Program-made: the position numbers and the translations under genes | Part shown: in pieces, positions 14,850 to 23,248 of the stretch | Numbering within the stretch: position 1 is the first letter of the stretch | Layout of the letters: each line of letters starts with the position of its first letter | The notes under the pieces: model-generated | What the model saw: only the letters and a program-made list of their open reading frames with translations | What the model was told of the DNA's origin: nothing | The model's database searches: none | From: Acidimicrobiia bacterium | GTDB taxonomy: Bacteria > Actinomycetota > Acidimicrobiia > Acidimicrobiales > Aldehydirespiratoraceae | Direction of reading: 5' to 3' | Assembly (NCBI GenBank): GCA_022820805.1 | Contig: JAJEEV010000050.1 | Span: 1-64,000, forward strand | DNA: 64,000 bases

Positions 14850-17612
14850 ATGGGAACGGGGTCGGACGGCAGCGCGGTTGCGCTGGACGGTGCGCTGGGC
14901 GAGCTCGACTCGGCCCTTCGGAGCGACATCCGGCGTCTCGGCGCTCAGCTGGGAGACGCGCTGGTGCGCCAGCACGGCCCCGAGCTGCTCGAGCAGGTGG
15001 AGCAGGTGCGCGGCCTGGCTCGCGGTCTGCGTCGCAGCGACGAGGACAGCGGCGCTCTGGCTGGACTGCTGGCCGGAATGGATGTGGCCCACGCCGAACT
15101 ACTGGCCCGGGCCTTCACCGTCTACTTCCATCTGGCCAACACGGTCGAGCAGGTACATCGCATCGACGATCTGACCGAGAAGCGGGCCGCCGGCTCGAAT
15201 CGCTTCGGCGAGATGGTGGGTCGTCTGCGCCAGTCGGGGTTCGCTGACGACGAGATCGTCACGACGGTCAACTCGACCGAGCTGCGCCCCGTGTTCACCG
15301 CCCACCCCACCGAGGCGTCCCGGCGCTCGATACTCGACAAGCTGGCCGAGATCTCCAGTCTCGTGGAGCAGCGGGCCCACGCCGGCGCGGACGACGCGGC
15401 CCGCAGCCGTGCCGACCGCCGGCTGGACGAGTTGATCGACGCCATCTGGCAGACGGACGAGCTGCGGCGCCAGCGCCCCGACCCGGTGGACGAGGCTCGA
15501 TCGATCCTCTACTTCCTCACCGAGATCGCCGTGCAGGGCGTGCCGGAGCTGCTCGACGACATCGACGCCGCCCTGGTGGCGTTGGGCGGCGGGCTCGACC
15601 CCGACCGCTCCCCCATCCGCTTCGGCTCGTGGGTCGGGGGCGACCGCGACGGCAATCCCAGTGTCACGCCGGCTACGACGGTCGAGGTCATCGAGTTCCA
15701 GCGTCAACGAGCCCTGCGCCTGTTGGTGGAGGAGATCGAGGGCCTGTCGTCGGAGTTGAGCGTGGGCTTGGCCGTCACCCCGATCTCGGCCGAGCTGGCC
15801 GAGCGGATCGAGGTCGATCACCAGCAGTTCCCGGAGGTCACGGCACGCTTCGACACCCTGAGCGCGGGCGAGCCCTACCGGCAGAGGCTGGCGGTCGTCC
15901 ACTCGCGCCTCCTTGAGACGGCGAGCTCCACCCCTGGCTCCAGGGCCTACCGGTCGGCCGGCGAGCTGGCCCACGACCTGGCCGTGATCGCTCGCTCGCT
16001 GGAGGCCAACCAGGGTCGCCTGCTGGCCTGTGGCCGCCTGGCCCGGGTGCGGCGCATCGTCGCCACCATCGGGTTCGACCTCGCCACGCTGGACATCCGG
16101 GAGCACTCCGATCGCCATCACTGGGCGCTCTCGGGCCTGTTCGAGCCGCTCGGGATCGACTACGCCGAGCTCTCCAGCACCGAGCGGGCCGCCCTGCTCG
16201 CCGACGAGCTGGCCGGTCCCCGGCCGCTGGCGTTGCGGGGACGTTCCCTGCAGGACGGTGCAGAGGACGTGCTGGAGCTGTTCCGGGTGCTTCGCCGGCA
16301 GATGGACCTGCGGGGCGATCAGATCGTCGAGAGCTACATCGTCTCGATGACGCGGGGGGTCGACGACCTGCTCGCGCCCGCGGTGCTGGCCCGGGAGGCG
16401 GGACTGGTCGACCTGGACGCGGGTGTGGCCCGACTCGGGTTCGTTCCGCTGTTCGAGACGATCGAAGACCTGCGCTCGGTCGGCCCCGTCCTGCAGGAGC
16501 TGCTGGCGGTGGAGCCCTACCGCCGCCTCGTCGAGCTTCGTGGCGGCATCCAGGAGGTGATGGTCGGCTACTCCGACTCCAACAAGGACGGCGGGATCAC
16601 GACCTCGCAGTGGGAGATCCACAAGGCGCTGCGAGCCATCGCCGACGTGTCGGCCGCCACCGGTGTCCAGATGACGGTGTTCCACGGTCGGGGAGGGACT
16701 GTGGGGCGTGGCGGCGGACCGACCCACGCGTCGATCCTGGGCCAGCCGCCCGGCGCGATCAGCGGTTCGGTCAAGATCACCGAGCAGGGCGAGGTGATCG
16801 CCGACAAGTACGGGCTGCCCCGGCTGGCCCATCGCAACCTCGACCTCGCCTTCGCCGCCGTGGTCGAGGCGTCGATGGCGCACCGCTCGCCGCGTCACGA
16901 GCCGGCGGTCACCCGCCGGTGGGACCAGGTGATGGAGGCTGCCTCGGGCGCGGCCTACGACGCCTACCGAGCCTTCCTGCAGGCTCCCGGGCTGGTCGAG
17001 TACTTCCGGACGTCCACTCCGGTGGAGGAGCTGGCCGAGATGAACATCGGCTCCCGGCCCGCCCGCCGCAGCCGCGCCGACGACGGCATCGACGGTCTCA
17101 GGGCCATTCCCTGGGTGTTCGGCTGGACCCAGTCCCGCCAGATCGTGCCGGGGTGGTTCGGTGTCGGTGCGGGGCTGGCCGCGGCCCGCGCCGCGGGCAT
17201 GGGCCCCGATCTGGACGAGATGTACCAGTCCTGGCAGTTCTTCCGGACCTTCGTGTCCAATGTGGAGATGACACTGTTCAAGACCGATCTGGCCATCGCC
17301 CGCCACTACGTGGCCACGCTGGTCGATACGTCCCTGCACTGCCATTTCGACGCGGTGTGCGCCGAGTACGACCGGACGGTGGCCGAGGTGACCGCCCTCA
17401 CGGGCCGGGGCCTGCTCGAGGACCTGCCGATCCTGCGTCGCGCTCTGGCGGTGCGAGACGCCTACCTCGACCCGATCAACGTGCTTCAGGTCGACTTGCT
17501 GGCCCGCTACCGGGGCGGGCAGGCCGGCAGCGCTGACACCGACGAGCGCCTGCGGCGGACCCTGCTGCTCACCGTCAACGGGGTGGCCGCCGGAATGCGC
17601 AACACCGGCTGA
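14850..17612 (+). CDS. ppc: Phosphoenolpyruvate carboxylase
   Basis: 920 aa, standard length. It carboxylates PEP to oxaloacetate to refill the TCA cycle. Catalytic landmarks: FTAHPTEASRRS (about 149-160), GSWVGGDRDGNPSVT, VMVGYSDSNKDGG (about 570-582), FHGRGGTVGRGGGP (about 610-623) and the C-terminal VNGVAAGMRNTG that closes the active site. Start ATG 7 bp after the flavoprotein gene, likely one operon. Convergent with the monooxygenase gene across 12 bp. Confidence 0.97.
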   Translation: MGTGSDGSAVALDGALGELDSALRSDIRRLGAQLGDALVRQHGPELLEQVEQVRGLARGLRRSDEDSGALAGLLAGMDVAHAELLARAFTVYFHLANTVEQVHRIDDLTEKRAAGSNRFGEMVGRLRQSGFADDEIVTTVNSTELRPVFTAHPTEASRRSILDKLAEISSLVEQRAHAGADDAARSRADRRLDELIDAIWQTDELRRQRPDPVDEARSILYFLTEIAVQGVPELLDDIDAALVALGGGLDPDRSPIRFGSWVGGDRDGNPSVTPATTVEVIEFQRQRALRLLVEEIEGLSSELSVGLAVTPISAELAERIEVDHQQFPEVTARFDTLSAGEPYRQRLAVVHSRLLETASSTPGSRAYRSAGELAHDLAVIARSLEANQGRLLACGRLARVRRIVATIGFDLATLDIREHSDRHHWALSGLFEPLGIDYAELSSTERAALLADELAGPRPLALRGRSLQDGAEDVLELFRVLRRQMDLRGDQIVESYIVSMTRGVDDLLAPAVLAREAGLVDLDAGVARLGFVPLFETIEDLRSVGPVLQELLAVEPYRRLVELRGGIQEVMVGYSDSNKDGGITTSQWEIHKALRAIADVSAATGVQMTVFHGRGGTVGRGGGPTHASILGQPPGAISGSVKITEQGEVIADKYGLPRLAHRNLDLAFAAVVEASMAHRSPRHEPAVTRRWDQVMEAASGAAYDAYRAFLQAPGLVEYFRTSTPVEELAEMNIGSRPARRSRADDGIDGLRAIPWVFGWTQSRQIVPGWFGVGAGLAAARAAGMGPDLDEMYQSWQFFRTFVSNVEMTLFKTDLAIARHYVATLVDTSLHCHFDAVCAEYDRTVAEVTALTGRGLLEDLPILRRALAVRDAYLDPINVLQVDLLARYRGGQAGSADTDERLRRTLLLTVNGVAAGMRNTG

Positions 17613-17624
17613 CCGCTTCGAGAT

Positions 17625-19526
17625 TCACAGCAGCTCGAAGTCGGCCGGGTCGGGGCTGCGGGTCTGGCGCCAGTAGTCGATCAGGGGCAGGGGCCAGTTC
17701 TGCGCGATCCGACCGCTGTGGCTCTTGTACCAGCTGTTCACCGGCGATATCCCCCAGGCCATCTGTGAGTTGTGCTCGTCCATGAGCGCGGCGTAGCGGT
17801 CGTAGGCGTCGGGCCGGCAGTCCATGGCCGTCGCGCCCCGCTCGGCCAGCAGGCGAAGGCACTCCACCACGTAGTGGGCGCCGCACTCCGCGAAGTAGAT
17901 GATGCTGCCGTTCACGACGATGTTGGTGTTGGGGCCGTAGAGGCAGAACAGGTTGGGGAAGCCGGGAACGCAAACGCCGTTGTAGGCCCGGGCGTCGCCG
18001 TTCCAGGTCTCGTGCAGGTCAGCCCCGCCCCGCCCGGTGACCCGCATGGGCATCAGGAACTCCGAGGCCCGGAACCCGGTTCCGTAGACGATCACATCGG
18101 CTCGGTGCCGCCGACCGTCGGAGGTTCGCACGCCTTCGGGCTCGATGCGGTCGATCGGATCGCTGACCAACTCCACGTTGGGCCGCTTGAGCGTCCTGGC
18201 CCAGATCCCGTTGTCCAGGACCACTCGTTTGGCTCCCACCGGGTAGTCGGGCACCACCTTGGCCAGCAGGTCGGGTCGGTCTCCGAACTGATGCTCCAGG
18301 TACATGGTCAACAGCTGCCGGGCCTCGTTGTTGCGGGGGCTCACCGCCACATCGAGCGGCCCGTCCCACGCCGCGTCGCGCCGAAGGGCACCGACCGTGC
18401 CCTCGTGGGTGCGCCAGAACAGCCGCAGCCGGAACCAGTGGGCGTAGCCGGGCACCAGTTCGAACAGGCGCAGGAGCCCCCCGGCCAGCGGCTCGTGGTA
18501 GACGGGCCGCGGGATCAGCCACGGCGGCGTGCGCTGGAACACCGTGACCTGAGCGGCCGCCTCGGCCAGATGGGGGATGAACTGAAGCGCGCTCGCTCCC
18601 GTGCCGATCACGGCCACATTCAGGTCGTCCCATTCGATGTCGTGGCGCCAGGCCGAGCTGTGGAACTGCTCTCCGGCGAAGCCGCCGGCACCATCGAGGT
18701 CGGGGATCAACGGTTGGTTGAGCTGACCGACCGCCGACACGACCGCGCCGGCCGTGATCTCCTCGGTCCCGTCGCCCGTCTCGAGCCGGATCGCCCAGCG
18801 CGAGGCGCGGTCGTCCCAGGACAGCGACACGACCCGGACACCGAAGCGGATCCGGTCCCGTATCCCCCACCGCCGGGTGCAGTCCCGGAAGTAGTCGAGC
18901 AGCACCGGCTGGCTGGAGTGGTACTCGGGCCAGTCGGGGCGCTGCTCGCCGGAGTAGCTGTACACGTGGTTGAACACGTCCACCCGGCAGCCCGGATAGG
19001 TGTTCTCGAGCCAGGTGCCGCCCACATCGCGGTTCTTGTCGAGCACCACGCAGTCGATCCCGGCCTGCTTGAGCCGGTGGGCGGCGAGGATTCCCGACAT
19101 GCCCGCCCCGATCACCGCGACCGGATGGTCGCTCGTGCTCGCAGGCGGCCAGGCCGGCGCCGTGATCGGTTCGGGGATCCGCAGGTCTCCGGTCACGGCC
19201 AGCTCCTCGGCCAGCATCCGCCGGTAGCCCTCGTCGAGGTCGGTGCCCGTCAACCAGTCGATCAGCGACGGCACGAGGGCGTCGTCGGGGCCCCCGCCGT
19301 CGCCGGCCCGGGAGGTTGCGAGCCGGGCCAGGCCGTCCGACGCCAGAGCACGGGCCCGCTCGAGCTGGGCCGGGTCCCAGCCATCCTCGGGCTCGAGGGC
19401 TCGGGCCGGGTCGAGCCATAGATCCGAGGGGGCAAGGTCCGGGTCTCCAGTGGCGTGGGCCAGCGCGGCCAGCAGGCTGGACAGATCGGACGCCGCGATG
19501 AGCTGCTCGATCTGCTCGGAGTCCAT
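17625..19526 (-). CDS. Baeyer-Villiger-type flavin monooxygenase
   Basis: 633 aa. Two Rossmann motifs, VAVIGAGMSGILAA (about 135-148, FAD) and VAVIGTGASALQFIP (about 304, NADPH), flank the class signature FAGEQFHSSAWRHD (FxGxxxHxxxW). An N-terminal extension of about 130 residues precedes the FAD domain, as in cyclopentadecanone- or phenylacetone-type clades. Such enzymes turn ketones into esters or lactones using NADPH and O2. Substrate unknown. Followed by nothing co-directional until the DsbA-like gene 25 bp upstream. Confidence 0.9.
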   Translation of the reverse strand: MDSEQIEQLIAASDLSSLLAALAHATGDPDLAPSDLWLDPARALEPEDGWDPAQLERARALASDGLARLATSRAGDGGGPDDALVPSLIDWLTGTDLDEGYRRMLAEELAVTGDLRIPEPITAPAWPPASTSDHPVAVIGAGMSGILAAHRLKQAGIDCVVLDKNRDVGGTWLENTYPGCRVDVFNHVYSYSGEQRPDWPEYHSSQPVLLDYFRDCTRRWGIRDRIRFGVRVVSLSWDDRASRWAIRLETGDGTEEITAGAVVSAVGQLNQPLIPDLDGAGGFAGEQFHSSAWRHDIEWDDLNVAVIGTGASALQFIPHLAEAAAQVTVFQRTPPWLIPRPVYHEPLAGGLLRLFELVPGYAHWFRLRLFWRTHEGTVGALRRDAAWDGPLDVAVSPRNNEARQLLTMYLEHQFGDRPDLLAKVVPDYPVGAKRVVLDNGIWARTLKRPNVELVSDPIDRIEPEGVRTSDGRRHRADVIVYGTGFRASEFLMPMRVTGRGGADLHETWNGDARAYNGVCVPGFPNLFCLYGPNTNIVVNGSIIYFAECGAHYVVECLRLLAERGATAMDCRPDAYDRYAALMDEHNSQMAWGISPVNSWYKSHSGRIAQNWPLPLIDYWRQTRSPDPADFELL

Positions 19527-19551
19527 GGCGGGTCCGCGGCGCGCTCTTACG

Positions 19552-20250
19552 TCAGGATCGGTCGAAGGTGATCACCTCGCCCCGGTTGATGCTCAGCCAG
19601 TCGCGGGCCTCGATGTAGGGGCGGAAGGTGTCGGCGATTGCTTGCTCGTCGCGTCGGGACTTGGGCCGCTGGATCTCGTAGAGGTGCGGGAACTCCAGCC
19701 ATGCCGTCAGCGAGTCCCACAGACGCATGCCCTCGACTCCCGTCGGGGGGTCGATGAGCACCGGCCCGAACAGGGCCTGATCTCCGAAGAAGAGCGTCGG
19801 CACCCCGAAGCCCCCGGCGGCCACCACCCGGTCGTGCTCGTCCTTGACCTCGTCGTGGGTGCTGGAGTCCTCCAGGGCTGTGTCCACGGTTCCCGGGTCG
19901 AGGCCCATCTCGTCGAGGAGTGCCCGGGCCACATCCGGGTCGTGTACTCGCAGGCCCTCCTCGTGCAGGGCGCGGCCCGAACGCTCGTACCAGGCGTCGA
20001 GATGGTCCATGCTCTCGCGGCGCAGCACCGCCCCGATCCGCATCAGCGACCAGCCATAGGACCAGGGCCGCTCCCACGGGTGCTTCTTGCCCTCGAAACG
20101 GTTGATCTCCTCGAGGCTGAAGAACCGCCAGTTGATCTCCAGCCCGTTCTGGGCGCGGACGTCCCGGATCCATTTCGACGTCTGGTAGGCCCAGGGGCAC
20201 AGCACGTCGAAGTGAAAGTCCACCACGCTCGTGTCGACGGTCTCACTCAT
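19552..20250 (-). CDS. DsbA-family (FrnE/HCCA-isomerase-like) thioredoxin-fold protein
   Basis: 232 aa. N-terminal [20 protein letters not shown] shows a CPWxY redox motif with a single cysteine, as in 2-hydroxychromene-2-carboxylate isomerase-like and mycothiol/glutathione-using DsbA proteins, followed by an inserted helical domain and [18 protein letters not shown] with the cis-Pro loop (GVPT). ATGs at 20262 and 20259 are also possible; the third ATG (20250) is chosen because it fits the family N-terminus. Precedes the monooxygenase in the same direction. Confidence 0.82.
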   Translation of the reverse strand: MSETVDTSVVDFHFDVLCPWAYQTSKWIRDVRAQNGLEINWRFFSLEEINRFEGKKHPWERPWSYGWSLMRIGAVLRRESMDHLDAWYERSGRALHEEGLRVHDPDVARALLDEMGLDPGTVDTALEDSSTHDEVKDEHDRVVAAGGFGVPTLFFGDQALFGPVLIDPPTGVEGMRLWDSLTAWLEFPHLYEIQRPKSRRDEQAIADTFRPYIEARDWLSINRGEVITFDRS

Positions 20251-20310
20251 GGAGCCCATCATCGCACCGCGGCGGCGCTCCCCCACCCGGCCCCGGCCGG
20301 TATGGAGCGT

Positions 20311-21300
20311 TCAGCCGCCGTAATGCTCGGTCATCCTCTCGCCGGCCCGCATCTCATCGATGGCCAGTCGGACGTCGCCCACGGCCGACTCGAGTTCGGC
20401 GATCACCGCATCGCGGTCACCGGTGAAGTCGAGGCCCTCGATCAGATCCGACAGCCGCCCCCGCGCTCGCCACGCGGCCATCTTGGCCCACTCTGTCCAC
20501 AGCGACTCGTGGTCGTCGACGATTATCAGGTCGGCGGTGCGACTCTGCTCGTCGATCGACGTGTCTAGCGTCACATAGCCGTTCACCATCGAGATCCGCT
20601 CGGTCAGCCTCGCCAGCGGGGCGGCTCGGTGCACCACCATGTCGCCGTGCAGGGCGATGGCGTACCCGGGTCCCGCGAAGTCCGGGACCGCGGTGCGCTC
20701 CGGCGGCGGGGTGCGGTCCCGGGCGGCCAGGTCGGCGGCCTCGTGCTTGGTGCCCAGGAAGTACTCGAACCGGCCGCCGGGCACGCGGGCCGGGTCGGTC
20801 ACGGTCATCACGTAGTCGAGGGGCAGCGTGTCGTGGTGCCACTTGTCGATGGCGGCATCGATGCTCGACGGCTCGTAGTTGATGTGGCCGAGGTGCACCG
20901 GCATCGGGTGCGGAGCTACAGCGGTCCCGTAGATGCGCTCCAGGTGGTTGCTGACCTCCTGGCTGATGCAGAGGTCGCGCAGCCACCGCGACCGGTAGCA
21001 GCCCGCCCGCGTCATCCGCTCGATGCGGTTGCCGGCCGGTCGTGCGAAGGAGCGGAGCCGGCGAGCCACCGCTAGCAGCACGGCTGCGCCCTCGTCGCTC
21101 AGCATGCGGAACGGCGACGACGCGGCCACCGGGGTCGCCTTGGTGGCGATCTCGGCCCGGTCGTAGCCGAGTTCGGCGAGCGTGATGACCTCGCTGGGCT
21201 CCTCCAGCTGGAGATGGCGCTCCGGATCGAAGACGGGCTCGTCCTCGAACCATTCGTAGCCCGTGGGCTGCGTGTTCGGGAAAGGCACTGCGACGCCCAT
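20311..21300 (-). CDS. Putative Fe(II)/2-oxoglutarate-dependent dioxygenase-like protein
   Basis: 329 aa, no close family recognised. The features of a double-stranded beta-helix oxygenase are visible: KWHHDTLPLDYVMTV gives an HxD pair, FEYFLGTKHEA follows, and ALHGDMVVHRAAPL with TERISMVNGY could supply the distal His and the 2-oxoglutarate Arg. That assignment is inference. The 143-bp repeat copy 1 lies just upstream in the divergent space toward the carboxylase operon. Confidence 0.55.
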   Translation of the reverse strand: MGVAVPFPNTQPTGYEWFEDEPVFDPERHLQLEEPSEVITLAELGYDRAEIATKATPVAASSPFRMLSDEGAAVLLAVARRLRSFARPAGNRIERMTRAGCYRSRWLRDLCISQEVSNHLERIYGTAVAPHPMPVHLGHINYEPSSIDAAIDKWHHDTLPLDYVMTVTDPARVPGGRFEYFLGTKHEAADLAARDRTPPPERTAVPDFAGPGYAIALHGDMVVHRAAPLARLTERISMVNGYVTLDTSIDEQSRTADLIIVDDHESLWTEWAKMAAWRARGRLSDLIEGLDFTGDRDAVIAELESAVGDVRLAIDEMRAGERMTEHYGG

Positions 21301-21320
21301 GGCGGAAGGCTAGGCCGAGC

Positions 21321-21464
21321 CTTGGAGGCCGAGCGAATAGGCGGGGCATCGCGGCCCATACGGCGCGAGGCCGTGGCCCGAGCGGCCCGTGAGCGCAGCG
21401 AACAAGAGCGGGAATGACACCACTGCGACGCGACCGGCTCGCACCTATCCGCGTGGCCCCGCAG
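21321..21464 (+). repeat. 143-bp dispersed element, copy 1
   Basis: Shares with copies at 33840, 52596 and 53467 a near-identical centre (cggcgcgaggccgtggcccg ... gagcgggaatga). Ends carry inverted repeats: gagcgaataggc on the left, cacctatccgcg on the right, with one A/C mismatch relative to copy 2. It sits between divergent genes, 90 bp before the carboxylase beta start and in the same orientation as the other copies. Confidence 0.85.
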
Positions 21465-21553
21465 TCCCAGACGGTTCCGGTGTCGGGAGCCCAGGCCGAT
21501 GCACGCGGACGCGTGGGCCGGTGTCGTCACCCGAGCGCGGTAGTTTTGCTGCG

Positions 21554-23248
21554 GTGAAGATCGACGGGGGCGCATCTGCCGGCCTGCCCCGGCTGCTGGC
21601 GCCTGCACTGCCGACGACGCTGAGCTCCAGCAGCGACGCGTTCCGCCAGAACCGCGACGAGCTGCTGGAGCAGCTGGCCGAGATCGAGGGGCTGCTGGAC
21701 GAGGCCGAGGCCGGGGGCGGACCGGCCGCGATGGAGCGGCTCAGGAGCCGGGGCAAGCTGCCCATCAGGGAGCGCATCGCCAATGTGATCGATCCCAACA
21801 GCCCGTTCCTGGAGATCAGCGCGCTGGCCGCCTACCGGTCCGACTACACGATGGGCGGCGGGATGGTCGTCGGGATCGGAGTAATCGGCGGCACCGAGTG
21901 CGTGATCATGGGCAACGACCCCAGCGTGCTGGCCGGTGCGCTGACCCCGTATGCCAGCAAGAAGTGGATGCGAGCTCTGGAGATCGCCCGCGACAACCGC
22001 ATCCCCTATGTGAGCTTCGTGGAATCGGCCGGCGCCGATCTGCGTCTCGGTGGCAGCGACGGCGGCGGCTCGGAGTTCACCGGCGGCGGATCCAGCCGGT
22101 CCCAGACCGTCCACTTCGCTGAGTCGGGCCGGTTCTTCTACGAGATGATCGAGCTGTCCAAGATGCGCATCCCGACGGTGTGCGTGGTGTTCGGGTCGTC
22201 CACCGCGGGGGGCGCCTACCAGCCGGGCCTGTCGGACTACAACATCGTGGTGGCCGACCAGTCCAAGATCTTCCTGGCCGGCCCGCCGCTGGTGAAGATG
22301 GCCACCGGCGAGGAGTCCGATGACGAGACGCTGGGCGGCGCCCGCCTGCACGCCGAGGTCTCCGGCCTGGGCGACTACTTCGCGACCGACGAGATGGACG
22401 CCATCCGCATGTGCCGCGAGGTCGTGTCGCACCTCAACCGGCAGAAGCCCCACCCGGGCCCGACCATGGCGGCCGATCCGCCGGTGCACGACCCCGAGGA
22501 GCTGCTCGGGCTGGTGAGCCGGGACCTGCGCCAGCCCTTCGACATGCGCGAGGTGATCGCCCGGGTGGTGGACGGCTCCCGCTTCGAGGAGTACAAGGCC
22601 CTCTACGGCACCACCCTGGTGTGCGGCTGGGCGTCGATCTGCGGGTACCCGGTGGGGATCCTGGCCAACAACGGAGTGCTGTACCCCGATTCGTCCCAGA
22701 AAGGGGCCACGTTCATACAGCTGTGCAACCAGGCCGACGTTCCTCTGGTGTTCCTGCAGAACATCACCGGCTTCATGGTCGGGCGGGACTACGAGGCCGA
22801 CGGCATGGTCAAGAAGGGCTCGCAGATGATCAACGCGGTGACCAACTCGACCGTCCCGCACCTGACCGTGATCATCGGATCGTCCTACGGGGCCGGCACC
22901 TACGGCATGTCGGGACGGGCCTTCGGCAACCGCTTCACCTGGCTGTGGCCGACCGCCAAGATCGCGGTGATGGGTCCCAAGCAGATCGCCGGGGTGATGT
23001 CGCAGGTGCGACGGGCCCGGGCGGCCCGCAAGGGAGAGCCCTTCGACGAGGACGAGGACGCCCGGATCGTGGCCCAGGCCGAGGCCATCCAGGAGAGGGG
23101 CTCGCTGGCGCTGCGGGCCACCGGCGCCATCAGCGACGACGGCATCATCGACCCCCGCGACACCCGCAACGTGCTGGGAATGTGCCTCTCAGTCGTAGGG
23201 AACACAAAGATCGCCGGCGCGGAGGGTTACGGGGTGTTCCGGCTGTGA
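21554..23248 (+). CDS. Acyl-CoA carboxylase, carboxyltransferase (beta) subunit, methylcrotonyl/geranyl-CoA type
   Basis: 564 aa. Two crotonase-like halves; RGKLPIRERIANVIDP near the N-terminus, GSSTAGGAYQPGLSDYNIVV (about 215-234), VFLQNITGFMVGRDYEADG and IIGSSYGAGTYGMSGRAF are typical of MccB/AtuC/LiuB. GTG at 21554 is preferred because the in-frame extension above it is made of repeat copy 1; TAGTTT (21541-21546) stands 7 nt before it, pointing to a leaderless mRNA. Its TGA overlaps the next start by 4 bp. With AtuA downstream, geranyl-CoA or 3-methylcrotonyl-CoA are the best substrate guesses. Confidence 0.9.
   Translation: MKIDGGASAGLPRLLAPALPTTLSSSSDAFRQNRDELLEQLAEIEGLLDEAEAGGGPAAMERLRSRGKLPIRERIANVIDPNSPFLEISALAAYRSDYTMGGGMVVGIGVIGGTECVIMGNDPSVLAGALTPYASKKWMRALEIARDNRIPYVSFVESAGADLRLGGSDGGGSEFTGGGSSRSQTVHFAESGRFFYEMIELSKMRIPTVCVVFGSSTAGGAYQPGLSDYNIVVADQSKIFLAGPPLVKMATGEESDDETLGGARLHAEVSGLGDYFATDEMDAIRMCREVVSHLNRQKPHPGPTMAADPPVHDPEELLGLVSRDLRQPFDMREVIARVVDGSRFEEYKALYGTTLVCGWASICGYPVGILANNGVLYPDSSQKGATFIQLCNQADVPLVFLQNITGFMVGRDYEADGMVKKGSQMINAVTNSTVPHLTVIIGSSYGAGTYGMSGRAFGNRFTWLWPTAKIAVMGPKQIAGVMSQVRRARAARKGEPFDEDEDARIVAQAEAIQERGSLALRATGAISDDGIIDPRDTRNVLGMCLSVVGNTKIAGAEGYGVFRL

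Noticed and set aside
15099..17345. 748-codon open frame antisense to ppc
   Set aside because: Mirrors the GC-rich third positions of ppc, has low-complexity composition and no family motif; ppc on the other strand is certain.
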